Shown: positions 1-7,492 of the stretch, piece by piece | How the letters are laid out: each line of letters starts with the position of its first letter | How positions within the stretch are numbered: position 1 is the stretch's first letter | Origin: JAFDZV01 sp048594725 | GTDB taxonomy: Bacteria; Bacteroidota; Ignavibacteria; OLB7 | Assembly (NCBI GenBank): GCA_048594725.1 | Contig: JBMDXA010000187.1 | Location: 1 to 21,985 of the forward strand | Reading direction: 5' to 3' | DNA length: 21,985 nt | Made by a program: the position numbers and the translations under genes | The notes under the pieces: generated by a model | The model's input: the letters and a program-made list of their open reading frames with translations, nothing else | What the model was told of the DNA's origin: nothing | Database searches by the model: none

Positions 1-133
1 GACTCCAGACTCCAGACTCCAGACTCCAGACTCCAGACTCCAGACTCCAGACTCCAGACTCCAGACTCCAGACTCCAGACTCCAGACTCCAGACTCCAGA
101 CTCCAGACTCCAGACTCCAGACTCCAGACTCCC
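1..133 (+). repeat. Tandem array of 7-bp unit GACTCCA (19 copies, cut by window edge)
   Basis: The heptamer GACTCCA repeats without error from base 1 to 126, and a final unit GACTCCC ends at 133. The left boundary lies outside the window, so the true copy number is at least 19. Because 7 is not a multiple of 3, all three forward frames read the same stop-free heptapeptide (TPDSRLQ in rotation), and the reverse strand is open as well. A three-unit relic with the same terminal GACTCCC followed by CCG(G)CC lies at 6989-7009 upstream of the cysteine desulfurase gene, in the same orientation relative to the gene. That argues for an intergenic repeat element in 5' leaders rather than coding DNA. 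Confidence 0.97.
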
Positions 134-166
134 CCGCCTTCCCGTTATTTCGTAACTTCCTATGCT

Positions 167-2506
167 ATGACTGAGAGAAAATGTGTTTACGACCCGCTAG
201 TTGAGCTGATGGCCTACTATGCGGATAAAAAGAGTACCAGAGAACAGGTCGATACCTCGACGCTGACGGTGGAGGAGCGTCTGAAGCGGCGCATCATCGA
301 CGGCGATCAGATCGGTATAGACAACGATCTGGTGGAGGCGCTGAAGAGCTACGAAGCCCTCGCCATCATCAACGATATCCTTCTGGAAGGGATGAAGGTG
401 GTGGGGGAACTGTTCGGCGCGGGGCAGATGCAGCTTCCGTTCGTGCTGCAATCGGCCGAGACGATGAAGCGCGCGGTTGCCTATCTGGAACAGTTCATGG
501 AACGCACCGCCGATTCGGCCAAGGGAACCATGGTGCTTGCAACCGTCAAGGGGGATGTGCACGACATCGGGAAGAACCTGGTGGATATCATCCTTACCAA
601 CAACGGCTACAACGTGGTGAACCTGGGCATCAAGGTGCCCGTGGAGACGATGCTGGAGGCCGCGCGCGAACATAAGGCCGATGCCATCGGCATGAGCGGC
701 CTGCTGGTGAAAAGCACGCTCATCATGAAGGAGAACCTTCAGCTGATGAAGGGACGCGGCATCGATGTGCCGGTGATCCTCGGCGGCGCGGCCCTGAACC
801 GCCGCTACGTGGAGGGCGATCTGCGCGAGATCTACGGCCGGAACGTGGCCTACGCCGGCGATGCCTTCGACGGGCTCCACTACATGGAACGGATACTTTC
901 CGGAGAGGGAGTAGCCGGCCGGGAGACCGGGCCCGCCGCCGGAGAGGATGCCCCGGAGAGTGCTGACAGCAACTCGATCGAGGAGACCGCCAGCCGCGAT
1001 GCCTACGCCAATGCCCGCCCCCCGGCGGTGGAGCGCGGAGCGGTGAAGGTGCGCCAGGCGGCCGAGGAGGACCTTGACAAACTGGCAGAGCTGATGGGGG
1101 TGATGGCCGAGGATCTCCGCTCCGCCGATATCGCCGAACTGGTGGTGGCGGAGCTGAACGAGCAGATGGTGGGAGGCGGAAGGATACTTCCGGGACAGGA
1201 GGGTTCCTACGAGCTTACCAACATCACCATGCTCCCGGAGCAGTGGCAGGCCGGGGCGGGAATGGAGCTGATCCGGGCGATGCGCCGGACCGTCCGGTCG
1301 CGGAAACCGGATGCCCCCATCTACGTCACCTGCGATCCCTCCGATGCCGAGCTTGCCCGCTTCTACCGGACCCTCGGCTTCGATCAGGTGCCGGTGGATG
1401 ATCCCCGCGCCACGATCGCCAACGACAAGATCGATTACTGTATCGATACCTATGGCATGGCCCCGGCCCTCTTCATCTCGAAGTCGGCCGCGCAGGTCTC
1501 CGATGGTGTCGGCTCCTCCCTGGAGGTCTCCATGCACCTCCAGCGCGAGCAGAACCTCGATGCCGACTTCCCGGTGACGACCGAGGACTACGAGACCGAT
1601 CGCGGGGTGCGCCGCCTCAGAGTCACCTCCGATGTGGATCGTACCCTCCCGGTACCTCGCGCTCCGTTCTACGGATCACGCGTGGTGGAGAACATCCACC
1701 TGGAGAAGGTGTTCGAATACATCAACGAGGTGGCGTTGATCCGCGGACAGTGGCAGGTGAAGAAGGGGACCCGGAGCGCCGAGGAATATCGCCGCGAACT
1801 GGAGGAGGTGGTGCATCCGAAGCTGGAGGAACTGAAGCTTCGCGCCAAGCGCGAGAAGCTGCTGGAGCCGAAGGTGATCTACGGATACTTCCCCTGCCGT
1901 GCCGATTATAACTCCCTGGTGATATACAAACCGAAGGGGATGGAGGGGGACCCGCTCATAGGAGAATGGCAGAATGCCGAGATCAGCGAGAGCGGGCTGG
2001 AGGAGTGGATGCGCTACGAATTCCCCCGCCAGTCGCATGGCCGCCACCTCTGCATCGCCGACTTCTTCCGCCCGGTGGAAGGGGAGCAGTTCGATGTGGT
2101 AGCGTTCCAGATCGTGACGATGGGCCGCCGTGCCGGGGAGTATTCGGCCGAGCTGTTCGCCTCGAACAACTACGCTGACTACCTCTACTTCCATGGCCTT
2201 TCGGTGGAGAGCGCCGAGGCGCTTGCCGAGTACTGGCACAAGTCCATCCGTACCGAACTCGGTTTTGCCGGAGAGGATGCCCCCGATATCCGCCGTCTCT
2301 TCTCGCAGGGCTACCAGGGGAGCAGGTATTCATTTGGCTACCCCGCCTGCCCCAACCTGGACGACCAGGCGAAGCTCTTCGAGATGCTCCGTCCGGAACG
2401 GATCGGGATCACCCTGTCGGAGGAATTCATGCTCGATCCGGAGCAGTCCACCAGCGCGGTGGTAGTGCATCACCCGGCGGCGAAGTACTTCAACGTGCGG
2501 GAGTGA
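167..2506 (+). CDS. metH: Methionine synthase C-terminal half: B12-binding and activation domains with inserted GNAT-like domain
   Basis: The 779-residue product matches the C-terminal modules of cobalamin-dependent methionine synthase, which remethylates homocysteine using methyl-tetrahydrofolate. A helical cap (about 35-120) precedes a B12-binding Rossmann domain (about 120-248) with the signature DVHDIGKN at 130-137 (His132 would be the lower cobalt ligand), SGL at 177-179 and GG at 206-207. The S-adenosylmethionine-binding reactivation domain runs from about 495 to 779, with GSRVVENI, RGQWQ and SRYSFGYPACP. Between them, after an Ala/Glu-rich linker (249-290), residues 292-440 resemble a GNAT acetyltransferase, including ELARFYRTLGF near 395-405. 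The homocysteine- and folate-binding domains are absent, so they must be encoded elsewhere or upstream of the window. No Shine-Dalgarno sequence precedes ATG 167. The same frame stays open through the repeat array to base 2, so an N-terminal extension cannot be excluded. A terminator follows. The MetH assignment is firm; the insert's function is unknown. Confidence 0.9.
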   Translation: MTERKCVYDPLVELMAYYADKKSTREQVDTSTLTVEERLKRRIIDGDQIGIDNDLVEALKSYEALAIINDILLEGMKVVGELFGAGQMQLPFVLQSAETMKRAVAYLEQFMERTADSAKGTMVLATVKGDVHDIGKNLVDIILTNNGYNVVNLGIKVPVETMLEAAREHKADAIGMSGLLVKSTLIMKENLQLMKGRGIDVPVILGGAALNRRYVEGDLREIYGRNVAYAGDAFDGLHYMERILSGEGVAGRETGPAAGEDAPESADSNSIEETASRDAYANARPPAVERGAVKVRQAAEEDLDKLAELMGVMAEDLRSADIAELVVAELNEQMVGGGRILPGQEGSYELTNITMLPEQWQAGAGMELIRAMRRTVRSRKPDAPIYVTCDPSDAELARFYRTLGFDQVPVDDPRATIANDKIDYCIDTYGMAPALFISKSAAQVSDGVGSSLEVSMHLQREQNLDADFPVTTEDYETDRGVRRLRVTSDVDRTLPVPRAPFYGSRVVENIHLEKVFEYINEVALIRGQWQVKKGTRSAEEYRRELEEVVHPKLEELKLRAKREKLLEPKVIYGYFPCRADYNSLVIYKPKGMEGDPLIGEWQNAEISESGLEEWMRYEFPRQSHGRHLCIADFFRPVEGEQFDVVAFQIVTMGRRAGEYSAELFASNNYADYLYFHGLSVESAEALAEYWHKSIRTELGFAGEDAPDIRRLFSQGYQGSRYSFGYPACPNLDDQAKLFEMLRPERIGITLSEEFMLDPEQSTSAVVVHHPAAKYFNVRE

Positions 2507-2547
2507 TGGTAGGCGCCTGAGCACCAGAACAGCCGATATATCGAGAA

Positions 2548-2588
2548 GCCCTCACATGGTTCTGCCCTGTGGGGGCGTTCTTGTTTCA
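2548..2588 (+). terminator. Probable intrinsic terminator of metH
   Basis: A 9-bp stem (GCCCTCACA at 2548-2556 with TGTGGGGGC at 2568-2576, one G-U pair) closes an 11-nt loop. It is followed by the T-rich stretch GTTCTTGTTT, about 40 bp after the metH stop codon. Confidence 0.7.
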
Positions 2589-2738
2589 GAGAAGAGAGAC
2601 CGCCGAAGAGCGATAGGGGAGGGGGGATGAATGGTGATCGTATGATGACTCCAACTCCCCGGACACCGGGATGTTCCGGAACTCTTTAGGAAGAGTTTAA
2701 GCGGAGCGCATAGCGTTATATCTGTTCGATAGATCGAT

Positions 2739-2848
2739 GAGCGCCACGAGAGTAACGAGGGCGGCGGATCACCGGACTACGATGAACAATCGGCCAGGAT
2801 AAGGCTATGAGAATGACTACGATCCGCCGCTCTCTTCTCTCGGCGCTC
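2739..2848. repeat. Long imperfect inverted repeat around a 50-nt centre
   Basis: The left arm (2739-2770) and right arm (2821-2848) pair in three blocks: GAGCGC/GCGCTC, CGAGAG/CTCTCG and the perfect 10-bp inner block GCGGCGGATC/GATCCGCCGC. These give about 22 base pairs with small internal loops. The 50-nt centre (2771-2820) has no obvious open frame, and GACTACGAT occurs on either side of the inner repeat. The element could be a structured RNA, a small non-autonomous mobile element or the relic of one. No flanking target duplication was recognised. Confidence 0.6.
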
Positions 2849-3698
2849 TTTGCAGCGCTGGCCCCACGGTATTATGAGGCTGGGATGCCAGCCCTGTCAC
2901 GGAGGGATAATAGCCCACATAAAGCTAGAATGAAGTAGAAACAAAAGTATTATATCTTCTGTAGATAGGAAGCATCGCTTCAACTATATCTTTAAGGAAT
3001 AAGGCCGGTATGAATGAGCATAAACCGGCTTAGAAAGTGATGAAGCTTCAGCTCGATCCATTCCTCGTTGCGCCGTCCTCGTCCGGCATCGCCGGAAGCG
3101 GGGCATCGGCATCGACTGCTATCCGCAAGAGGATCGCTGCCAGCAGGAAGTACACGGGGGAGGGCTGCCCCTGTCAGTTCATTCTCAGTGATAATCAGAG
3201 CGGCAGCCGAAACGGATCGGTGATGACAGTCATGCTCCCGCCGGGTGCAACGATCGCAACCAGCGGTGGCCCAGATGGTGTTCCCACGACCACCTCGGCC
3301 ACTATCCTCCGGGGCTTACCGAAGAACTTCCTCCCAACGGAACCCTCACCACTTCAGCCGGATAGTTTCAGCGGACATGTTCGAGTTACCGAAACGGCGG
3401 GGTAAGGCTGGAGCTTCCAGTACCCCTCGTACGAGCGCGTGCTATGCCGTGATGTCCCTCACCGTTTGGCTCCCCTCCGACCTCGCAGAGCTGGTGCCGG
3501 ATCGCCGGACAGAAGGCATGTGACTCGCTCTTCCAAGTGACTAGGGTGGGTATCCGCTCACCATCACGATGGGGCATTACTGGCGCCGCCTGCATCGTCG
3601 CTCCTCCTCCCGGCGCCTAGTTGTACCCCTCTCCCACAGCCCGGTCCCCTTCTCCCCTTTCATCGTTTCGGGTGGCTGGGTGGTGGTCATCATCACGA

Positions 3699-4430
3699 TC
3701 ACGGGTGGCGCTCCGGAACCGGTCTCTTACCAACGGCATGCTCTGCCGTGGCGCCCGCAAGGGCTGCTGCGAGAGCCGGTCCGAGTCGCTTCTTTGGAAG
3801 TACGGACAGCAGGAGGTATCGCTTCACGGTGGCAGAGAAGAGGGTAATCTGCGGTACAACCAGACCAACGGGATCGGGTTTGTTGCCAGCTTCACGGTCT
3901 TCAACCCGGCTGTCCGGCCCGCGAGCTCTGCCGGGCTTCAGCGCCCCCGGCATGGTATTCATCCCGGATACGGTTGTATTCGGCAGACGGCCTTCCGGCT
4001 CCTGTCCGCCGATGCCGCCGGTGGTGCTCAGCGGACCCGGCGCGTCTGCCAGCGCCACCCCTAGTATTGCCGTCACGACATGCGATTGCTCCCGCCAGCG
4101 CTGCCGTAGCCCGGCTATTCATCCACTCTTCCGCACCACTGCAAGACCATGGATTGCTGCTTCGATTTCCGCACGGGCATGGAACCCATACTCCCCGGCA
4201 TCTGCCAACGGGAGGGTCATGCCGAGCGGTTCCATCGGTGCAGCCGGCACCGGGGGCTCGCCGATGGTGAAGGTGAATGGCCGCGCTCGCCAGCGTCTCC
4301 ATCACTGCCACTCCGGTCTCCGGATATCCAGTACGGCGCCATCTCCAACCCGCCTTGGAACGGCATCGGGAACCCCCTTTGCCTGCGGCTATGAATGAGC
4401 TGGCCTCCATGCAGGCGGGCGTGCCGGTCT
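3699..4430 (-). pseudogene. Possible decayed minus-strand gene (unrecognised product)
   Basis: Minus-strand frames here contain protein-like segments broken by stops and frame changes. One frame (about 4119-4430) reads GVPDAVPRRVGDGAVLDI, then an in-frame TGA, then FTFTIGEPPVPAAPMEPLG and GEYGFHARAEIEAAIHGL, and then a stop. Another frame takes over at 4076 and reads VTAILGVALADAPGPLSTTG and onward to 3699. A further fragment at about 3195-3315 (minus) reads GPPLVAIVAPGGSMTVITDP. The composition resembles an extracellular beta-rich protein, but I do not recognise the family. The alternatives are sequencing frameshifts in a real gene, or chance open frames in GC-rich DNA. Confidence 0.28.
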
Positions 4431-4941
4431 ACCCTTTACGCTGAAGATGACCCTTCCGCCCCCTGGCATAACCGGAGAATCGGGACGCGATTCGCTAGCG
4501 CGCCAGCGTCCGGTGCAGCGATAAGAGCTGCCTCGCCTGCGATGCCCTGATCTGCCGCACGAGTGTCCGGAACATGCTAGTTATCCTGGGTCCGGCGCAT
4601 CCGGGCGGGGAGACGGAGAAGAGAAAGAACGGGAGGATCTGCCGGAGCGCCGGTGGGAGAGCCGGCATCGGCGGTGCATACCACGGAGCGGATAGGGGCT
4701 CTATCGATCCGTTCTTCCGGCGTTTCGGAGGGGGTTGCAGGCTGGGAGATTGCGGGGGCTGGTGATAAAGACCGAGGGTGCCAATCTGGCAGATGTGCGG
4801 GCAATGCGGGAGGGATAGGATCTTCTCGTGTCGAACAGCGGCACCTCCCGGAGCTTCCCGGCCGACCCCGGTTCGCTACCTCTGGGTCGGGCTGAACTAC
4901 GATGCTCCCGGCGGCGCTGGGGGGGACATAGGTAGCTGGTA

Positions 4942-4980
4942 GCAGGGAGAGGGAAGTGGCGGGCACCCCTCTCTCCCTGC
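4942..4980 (-). terminator. Hairpin downstream of the metallohydrolase gene
   Basis: A perfect 10-bp stem (GCAGGGAGAG at 4942-4951 with CTCTCCCTGC at 4971-4980) encloses a 19-nt loop, 38 bp beyond the stop codon of the minus-strand gene. No T-run follows on the minus strand, so it may be a 3'-end-protecting hairpin or a weak terminator. Confidence 0.45.
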
Positions 4981-5018
4981 CGTAGCTCTCACTCCGGAAT
5001 TCTCCCCGATCGAACATC

Positions 5019-5663
5019 CTACGTTCCTCCGACGAACGGATTCGACTCCCGCTCCTCCCCGATGGTCGTGGCCGGACCATGTCCCGGATAGACGCGCGTA
5101 TCGTCCGGCAGGGGAAGGAGATGGTCGGTGATGGAGCGGAGGAGCGTGGACCAGTCGCCGCCGGGAAGATCGGTTCGTCCCACCGAGCCGGCGAAGAGCG
5201 TATCCCCTACGAAGACCGATCCATGCCCCTTGTCGTACAGGCAGATCCCTCCCTCGGTATGGCCGGGGGTATGCAGCACCTGAAAGCAGATCCCACCCAG
5301 CGAGAAGATATCGCCGTGATGCAGATGCCGGTCGGATTCCAGCCCCTCGATGGTGAACGGGAGCGGCCAGACCGTATGCTTCATCGGCTCGTTGAGACGG
5401 TATTCATCGGCGGCATGAGCGTAGACGAGCATCTCCGGATAGCGGCGCTTCAGATCGGCGGCATCGGCGGTGTGGTCCCAGTGCGTGTGGGTAAGGATGA
5501 GAGCGCCGGGCGTGACCCCGGCAGCCTCGGCGGCGGCGATGATCCGTTCGGCCGATTCCCGTGGCGCATCGATGATGACCGCGCTCCGGGTTTCCGGATC
5601 GATCGCGAGATATGCATAGGTGGCTACGGGGCCGGCCTCGAACGCCTGTATCTGTAAGGGCAT
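5019..5663 (-). CDS. MBL-fold metallohydrolase, glyoxalase II (GloC-like) type
   Basis: The 214-residue product has the metallo-beta-lactamase fold signatures. They are THTHWDHTAD (the HxHxDH zinc site), TPGHTEGG, GDTLFAGSVGRTDLPGG and a C-terminal YPGHGP motif, followed by a short tail with ESNPF. This order and length match the short glyoxalase II-like hydrolases such as E. coli GloC (YcbL), which hydrolyse S-lactoylglutathione or related thioesters in the cytosol. The exact substrate cannot be read from sequence. The frame extends upstream to 5825, but homology begins at MPLQIQAFEAGPV, so ATG 5663 is chosen. No Shine-Dalgarno sequence is seen. The gene lies 106 bp downstream of the cysteine desulfurase gene on the same strand, so co-transcription is plausible. 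Confidence 0.88.
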   Translation of the reverse strand: MPLQIQAFEAGPVATYAYLAIDPETRSAVIIDAPRESAERIIAAAEAAGVTPGALILTHTHWDHTADAADLKRRYPEMLVYAHAADEYRLNEPMKHTVWPLPFTIEGLESDRHLHHGDIFSLGGICFQVLHTPGHTEGGICLYDKGHGSVFVGDTLFAGSVGRTDLPGGDWSTLLRSITDHLLPLPDDTRVYPGHGPATTIGEERESNPFVGGT

Positions 5664-5684
5664 GATAAGCTGCAAAGTGATTGG

Positions 5685-5698
5685 TTCGTAGTTCGTAG
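5685..5698 (-). repeat. Two tandem copies of heptamer CTACGAA
   Basis: On the minus strand, CTACGAACTACGAA lies 21 bp upstream of the metallohydrolase start. Two copies could arise by chance, but the unit length matches the other 7-bp repeats in this window. Confidence 0.55.
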
Positions 5699-5769
5699 AT
5701 CGCACTGGAAGAAGGGACGGGGGGATGGCCTGAACGATAGCCCTTCCGGCATCCGCCAGGGATGGGAGA

Positions 5770-6936
5770 TCACCGGATCCTGCGCATCCGCTCCACCACC
5801 CCGCGGAGCGCCGATGCCGCCTCATCTATCTCTGCGGCGGTGGTATAGCGGCTCAGAGAGAATCGCACAGCCGCCCTGGCCTGCTCCGGCGGAAAGCCCA
5901 TCGCCGACAGCACATGGCTGGGCTGGATGCTCCCGGAGGTGCAGGCCGAGCCGTTCGAAACCGCCACGCCCGCAAGGTCCATCCCCACAATCAGCCCCTC
6001 GCCATCCAGATTCCCGGCATCGGCGAAGGTGACGTTGATGATATTGGGAAGAACGTCCACGGACGGCGAGACGAATATGATGCCATCGATCTGCTCCAGG
6101 CGCTCGCGGAGCCGGCCGCTCAGTTCCGCCATGCGACCGGCGGCCTCCTGCCGGGTTTCCAGCGCCATGCGGGCCGCCTCATCGAATCCCGCCACCAGCT
6201 CTACCGCCTCGGTTCCGCCACGCCTGTTCCGTTCCTGCGCCCCGCCGTGCACCAGCGGCTCCAGCTCGATCTCCTTCCGGATATAGAGCGCGCCGATCCC
6301 CTTGGGGCCATGAATCTTGTGCGCGGAGATCGTAATCATATCGGCTCCCAGCTCCGCCGCGGTAAACCGCAGCTTGCCGAAGGTCTGCACCGCATCGGTA
6401 TGGAACGTGCCGCCGGCCTCGCGGGTGATGCGCGCCAGCTCCCCGATGGGATTGATCGTGCCGGTTTCATTGTTGCCGTGCATGATGCTCACCAGCGGCG
6501 GCACTCCGGCCGGCAGTTCCGCAAGCGCCGTGCGGAGCGTCTCCTCCCGGACTCTCCCCTCGCGGTCCACATCGATGAACCTCACCGGGGCGCCGATGCG
6601 CTCCATGAACTCGGCGGTATGGAGCACCGCATGATGTTCGTTTTTCGGGACGATGATTCCGGGCCACGCGCCATGCCCGGCGCGCATCTGCAACGCATAT
6701 CCCTTTATCGCGTGGTTGTCCGATTCGGTCCCCCCCGATGTCAGCACGATCTCCTTCGGCTCGGCTCCCAGGGCGCCGGCCAGATGCTCGCGCGCCTCCT
6801 CCAGCCGTACCCGCGCCTGCTGCCCTCCCCGGTGCACCGAGCTTGCATTGGCAAAGCTCCGCTCCCGCCACAGCGACATGGCATCGGCAACTTCCGGTGC
6901 AAGAGGGGTGGTGGCGCTGTTGTCGAGGTAGATCAT
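5770..6936 (-). CDS. Cysteine desulfurase (NifS/IscS family)
   Basis: The 388-residue enzyme belongs to the PLP-dependent class V aminotransferase fold and would transfer sulfur from cysteine to its active-site cysteine for Fe-S cluster or thiolation pathways. It begins with the typical MIYLDNSATTP. Visible landmarks are EHHAVL (100-105), HTDAVQTFGK (179-188), the PLP lysine in SAHKIHGPKG (Lys207), the RRGGTE segment (238-243) and the catalytic cysteine in SNGSACTSGS (Cys332). The SACTSG context and full length fit the group I (IscS/NifS) desulfurases. The frame continues upstream to 7011, but that extension only translates AATCGAAAATCC and GACTCCA repeats, so ATG 6936 is preferred. No iscU or other Fe-S assembly gene is adjacent, so IscS, NifS or a tRNA-thiolation role cannot be separated. 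Confidence 0.95.
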   Translation of the reverse strand: MIYLDNSATTPLAPEVADAMSLWRERSFANASSVHRGGQQARVRLEEAREHLAGALGAEPKEIVLTSGGTESDNHAIKGYALQMRAGHGAWPGIIVPKNEHHAVLHTAEFMERIGAPVRFIDVDREGRVREETLRTALAELPAGVPPLVSIMHGNNETGTINPIGELARITREAGGTFHTDAVQTFGKLRFTAAELGADMITISAHKIHGPKGIGALYIRKEIELEPLVHGGAQERNRRGGTEAVELVAGFDEAARMALETRQEAAGRMAELSGRLRERLEQIDGIIFVSPSVDVLPNIINVTFADAGNLDGEGLIVGMDLAGVAVSNGSACTSGSIQPSHVLSAMGFPPEQARAAVRFSLSRYTTAAEIDEAASALRGVVERMRRIR

Positions 6937-6939
6937 GGG

Positions 6940-6973
6940 GGATTTTCGATTGACGATGTTGGATTTTCGATTG
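6940..6973 (-). repeat. CAATCGAAAATCC heptad repeat in the desulfurase 5' leader
   Basis: On the minus strand two exact copies of CAATCGAAAATCC (6961-6973 and 6940-6952) are spaced exactly 21 bp apart, i.e. three 7-bp units. The second ends three bases before the start codon. The same 13-mer recurs at 7466, 12808 and 12828. Confidence 0.85.
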
Positions 6974-6988
6974 GAGGGAGAGGGCCGG

Positions 6989-7009
6989 GGGAGTCTGGGG
7001 TCTGGAGTC
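6989..7009 (-). repeat. Three-unit relic of the GACTCCA repeat
   Basis: On the minus strand the units are GACTCCA, GACCCCA and GACTCCC, followed by CCGGCC. The terminal GACTCCC plus CCG(G)CC border is shared with the large array at 1-133, and both lie just upstream of a gene in the sense direction. Confidence 0.75.
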
Positions 7010-7252
7010 AAACCATAGGGAGGGGCTCAGGGGAAGTCTCCCGTGCTCTCAGTGTATCCCCCCGCTTCATCTGCTTCATGCTCTTTTCCTTCTCCTACTG
7101 GAGCGAATATCGGCCGGGTTGCTTCACTGGCTGATAGAGCGCATGGGCCGCTCCCCTCCGGAGCTTCCAACAGAAATTTCCATCGCTTGCTACACGGATG
7201 AGCACCATCTACAGCGACCGCGACAAGCAGGCTCACTGATGTGCAATCCGCG

Positions 7253-7266
7253 CTACTACCTACTAC
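7253..7266 (+). repeat. Two tandem copies of heptamer CTACTAC
   Basis: CTACTACCTACTAC lies in the gene-free spacer. It is only a two-copy repeat, listed because its unit length matches the other 7-bp repeats. Confidence 0.5.
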
Positions 7267-7311
7267 CGAAGTACTTTGGCAAAAGTTATCTGAAGATTCT
7301 GTTGTTGTGTT

Positions 7312-7374
7312 GTCGCGGAGTTCCACTCCGCGACCCCTGTTGCTACGGTCGCGCACGGAGTAAAACTCCGTGCG
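7312..7374. repeat. Twin GC-rich hairpins, REP-like
   Basis: Two perfect 10-bp stems with 3-nt loops stand 17 nt apart: GTCGCGGAGT/ACTCCGCGAC (7312-7334, loop TCC) and CGCACGGAGT/ACTCCGTGCG (7352-7374, loop AAA). Both share the core CGGAGT-nnn-ACTCCG. Paired, related palindromes between genes resemble REP/BIME elements; a bidirectional terminator is an alternative. No transposase gene is nearby. Confidence 0.75.
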
Positions 7375-7464
7375 AACAGTTCTGTGCGAAGGGGACCGGG
7401 GATCTCAGGAAACGTATCCGTAAGTACCTAGGAGTTCTTATCTGCCAGCATCCCCCCAATCTCT

Positions 7465-7492
7465 TCAATCGAAAATCCAAAATCGAAAATCC
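7465..7492 (+). repeat. Four heptamers of the CAATCG/AAAATCC repeat
   Basis: The units are TCAATCG, AAAATCC, AAAATCG and AAAATCC. The last ends at the base next to the stop codon of the minus-strand DUF2203 gene (7493). Confidence 0.85.

Larger units (their letters stand above)
2507..5018. other. 2.5-kb stretch with no intact gene
   Basis: No open frame here shows a convincing domain, start context or length. The short frames present on both strands are rich in Arg, Ser and Pro and interrupt one another. The stretch contains the metH terminator (2548-2588), a 7-bp perfect hairpin (AACTCTT/AAGAGTT, 2680-2697), a long imperfect inverted repeat (2739-2848), gene-like minus-strand fragments broken by stops and frame changes (about 3195-3315 and 3699-4430), and a hairpin beyond the metallohydrolase gene (4942-4980). 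Its base composition is like that of the neighbouring genes, which fits a decayed gene better than a long regulatory spacer. Confidence 0.6.
7013..7464. other. Gene-free spacer between desulfurase and DUF2203 genes
   Basis: No plausible coding frame was found. The spacer carries two copies of CTACTAC (7253-7266) and a pair of strong related hairpins (7312-7374). The desulfurase promoter should lie near its left part, but no clear promoter box was recognised. Confidence 0.6.

Noticed and set aside
1..133. The GACTCCA array as a CRISPR array
   Set aside because: The units are 7 bp and contiguous with no spacers, so it is a simple tandem repeat.
3037..3523. Two overlapping plus-strand frames of 92-122 codons
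   Set aside because: They have no recognised motif or ribosome site, have Ser/Pro/Arg-rich composition, and overlap each other.
6937..7011. A 25-residue N-terminal extension of the cysteine desulfurase
   Set aside because: It merely translates the heptamer repeats, while the family's N-terminus begins at MIYLDNSATT.
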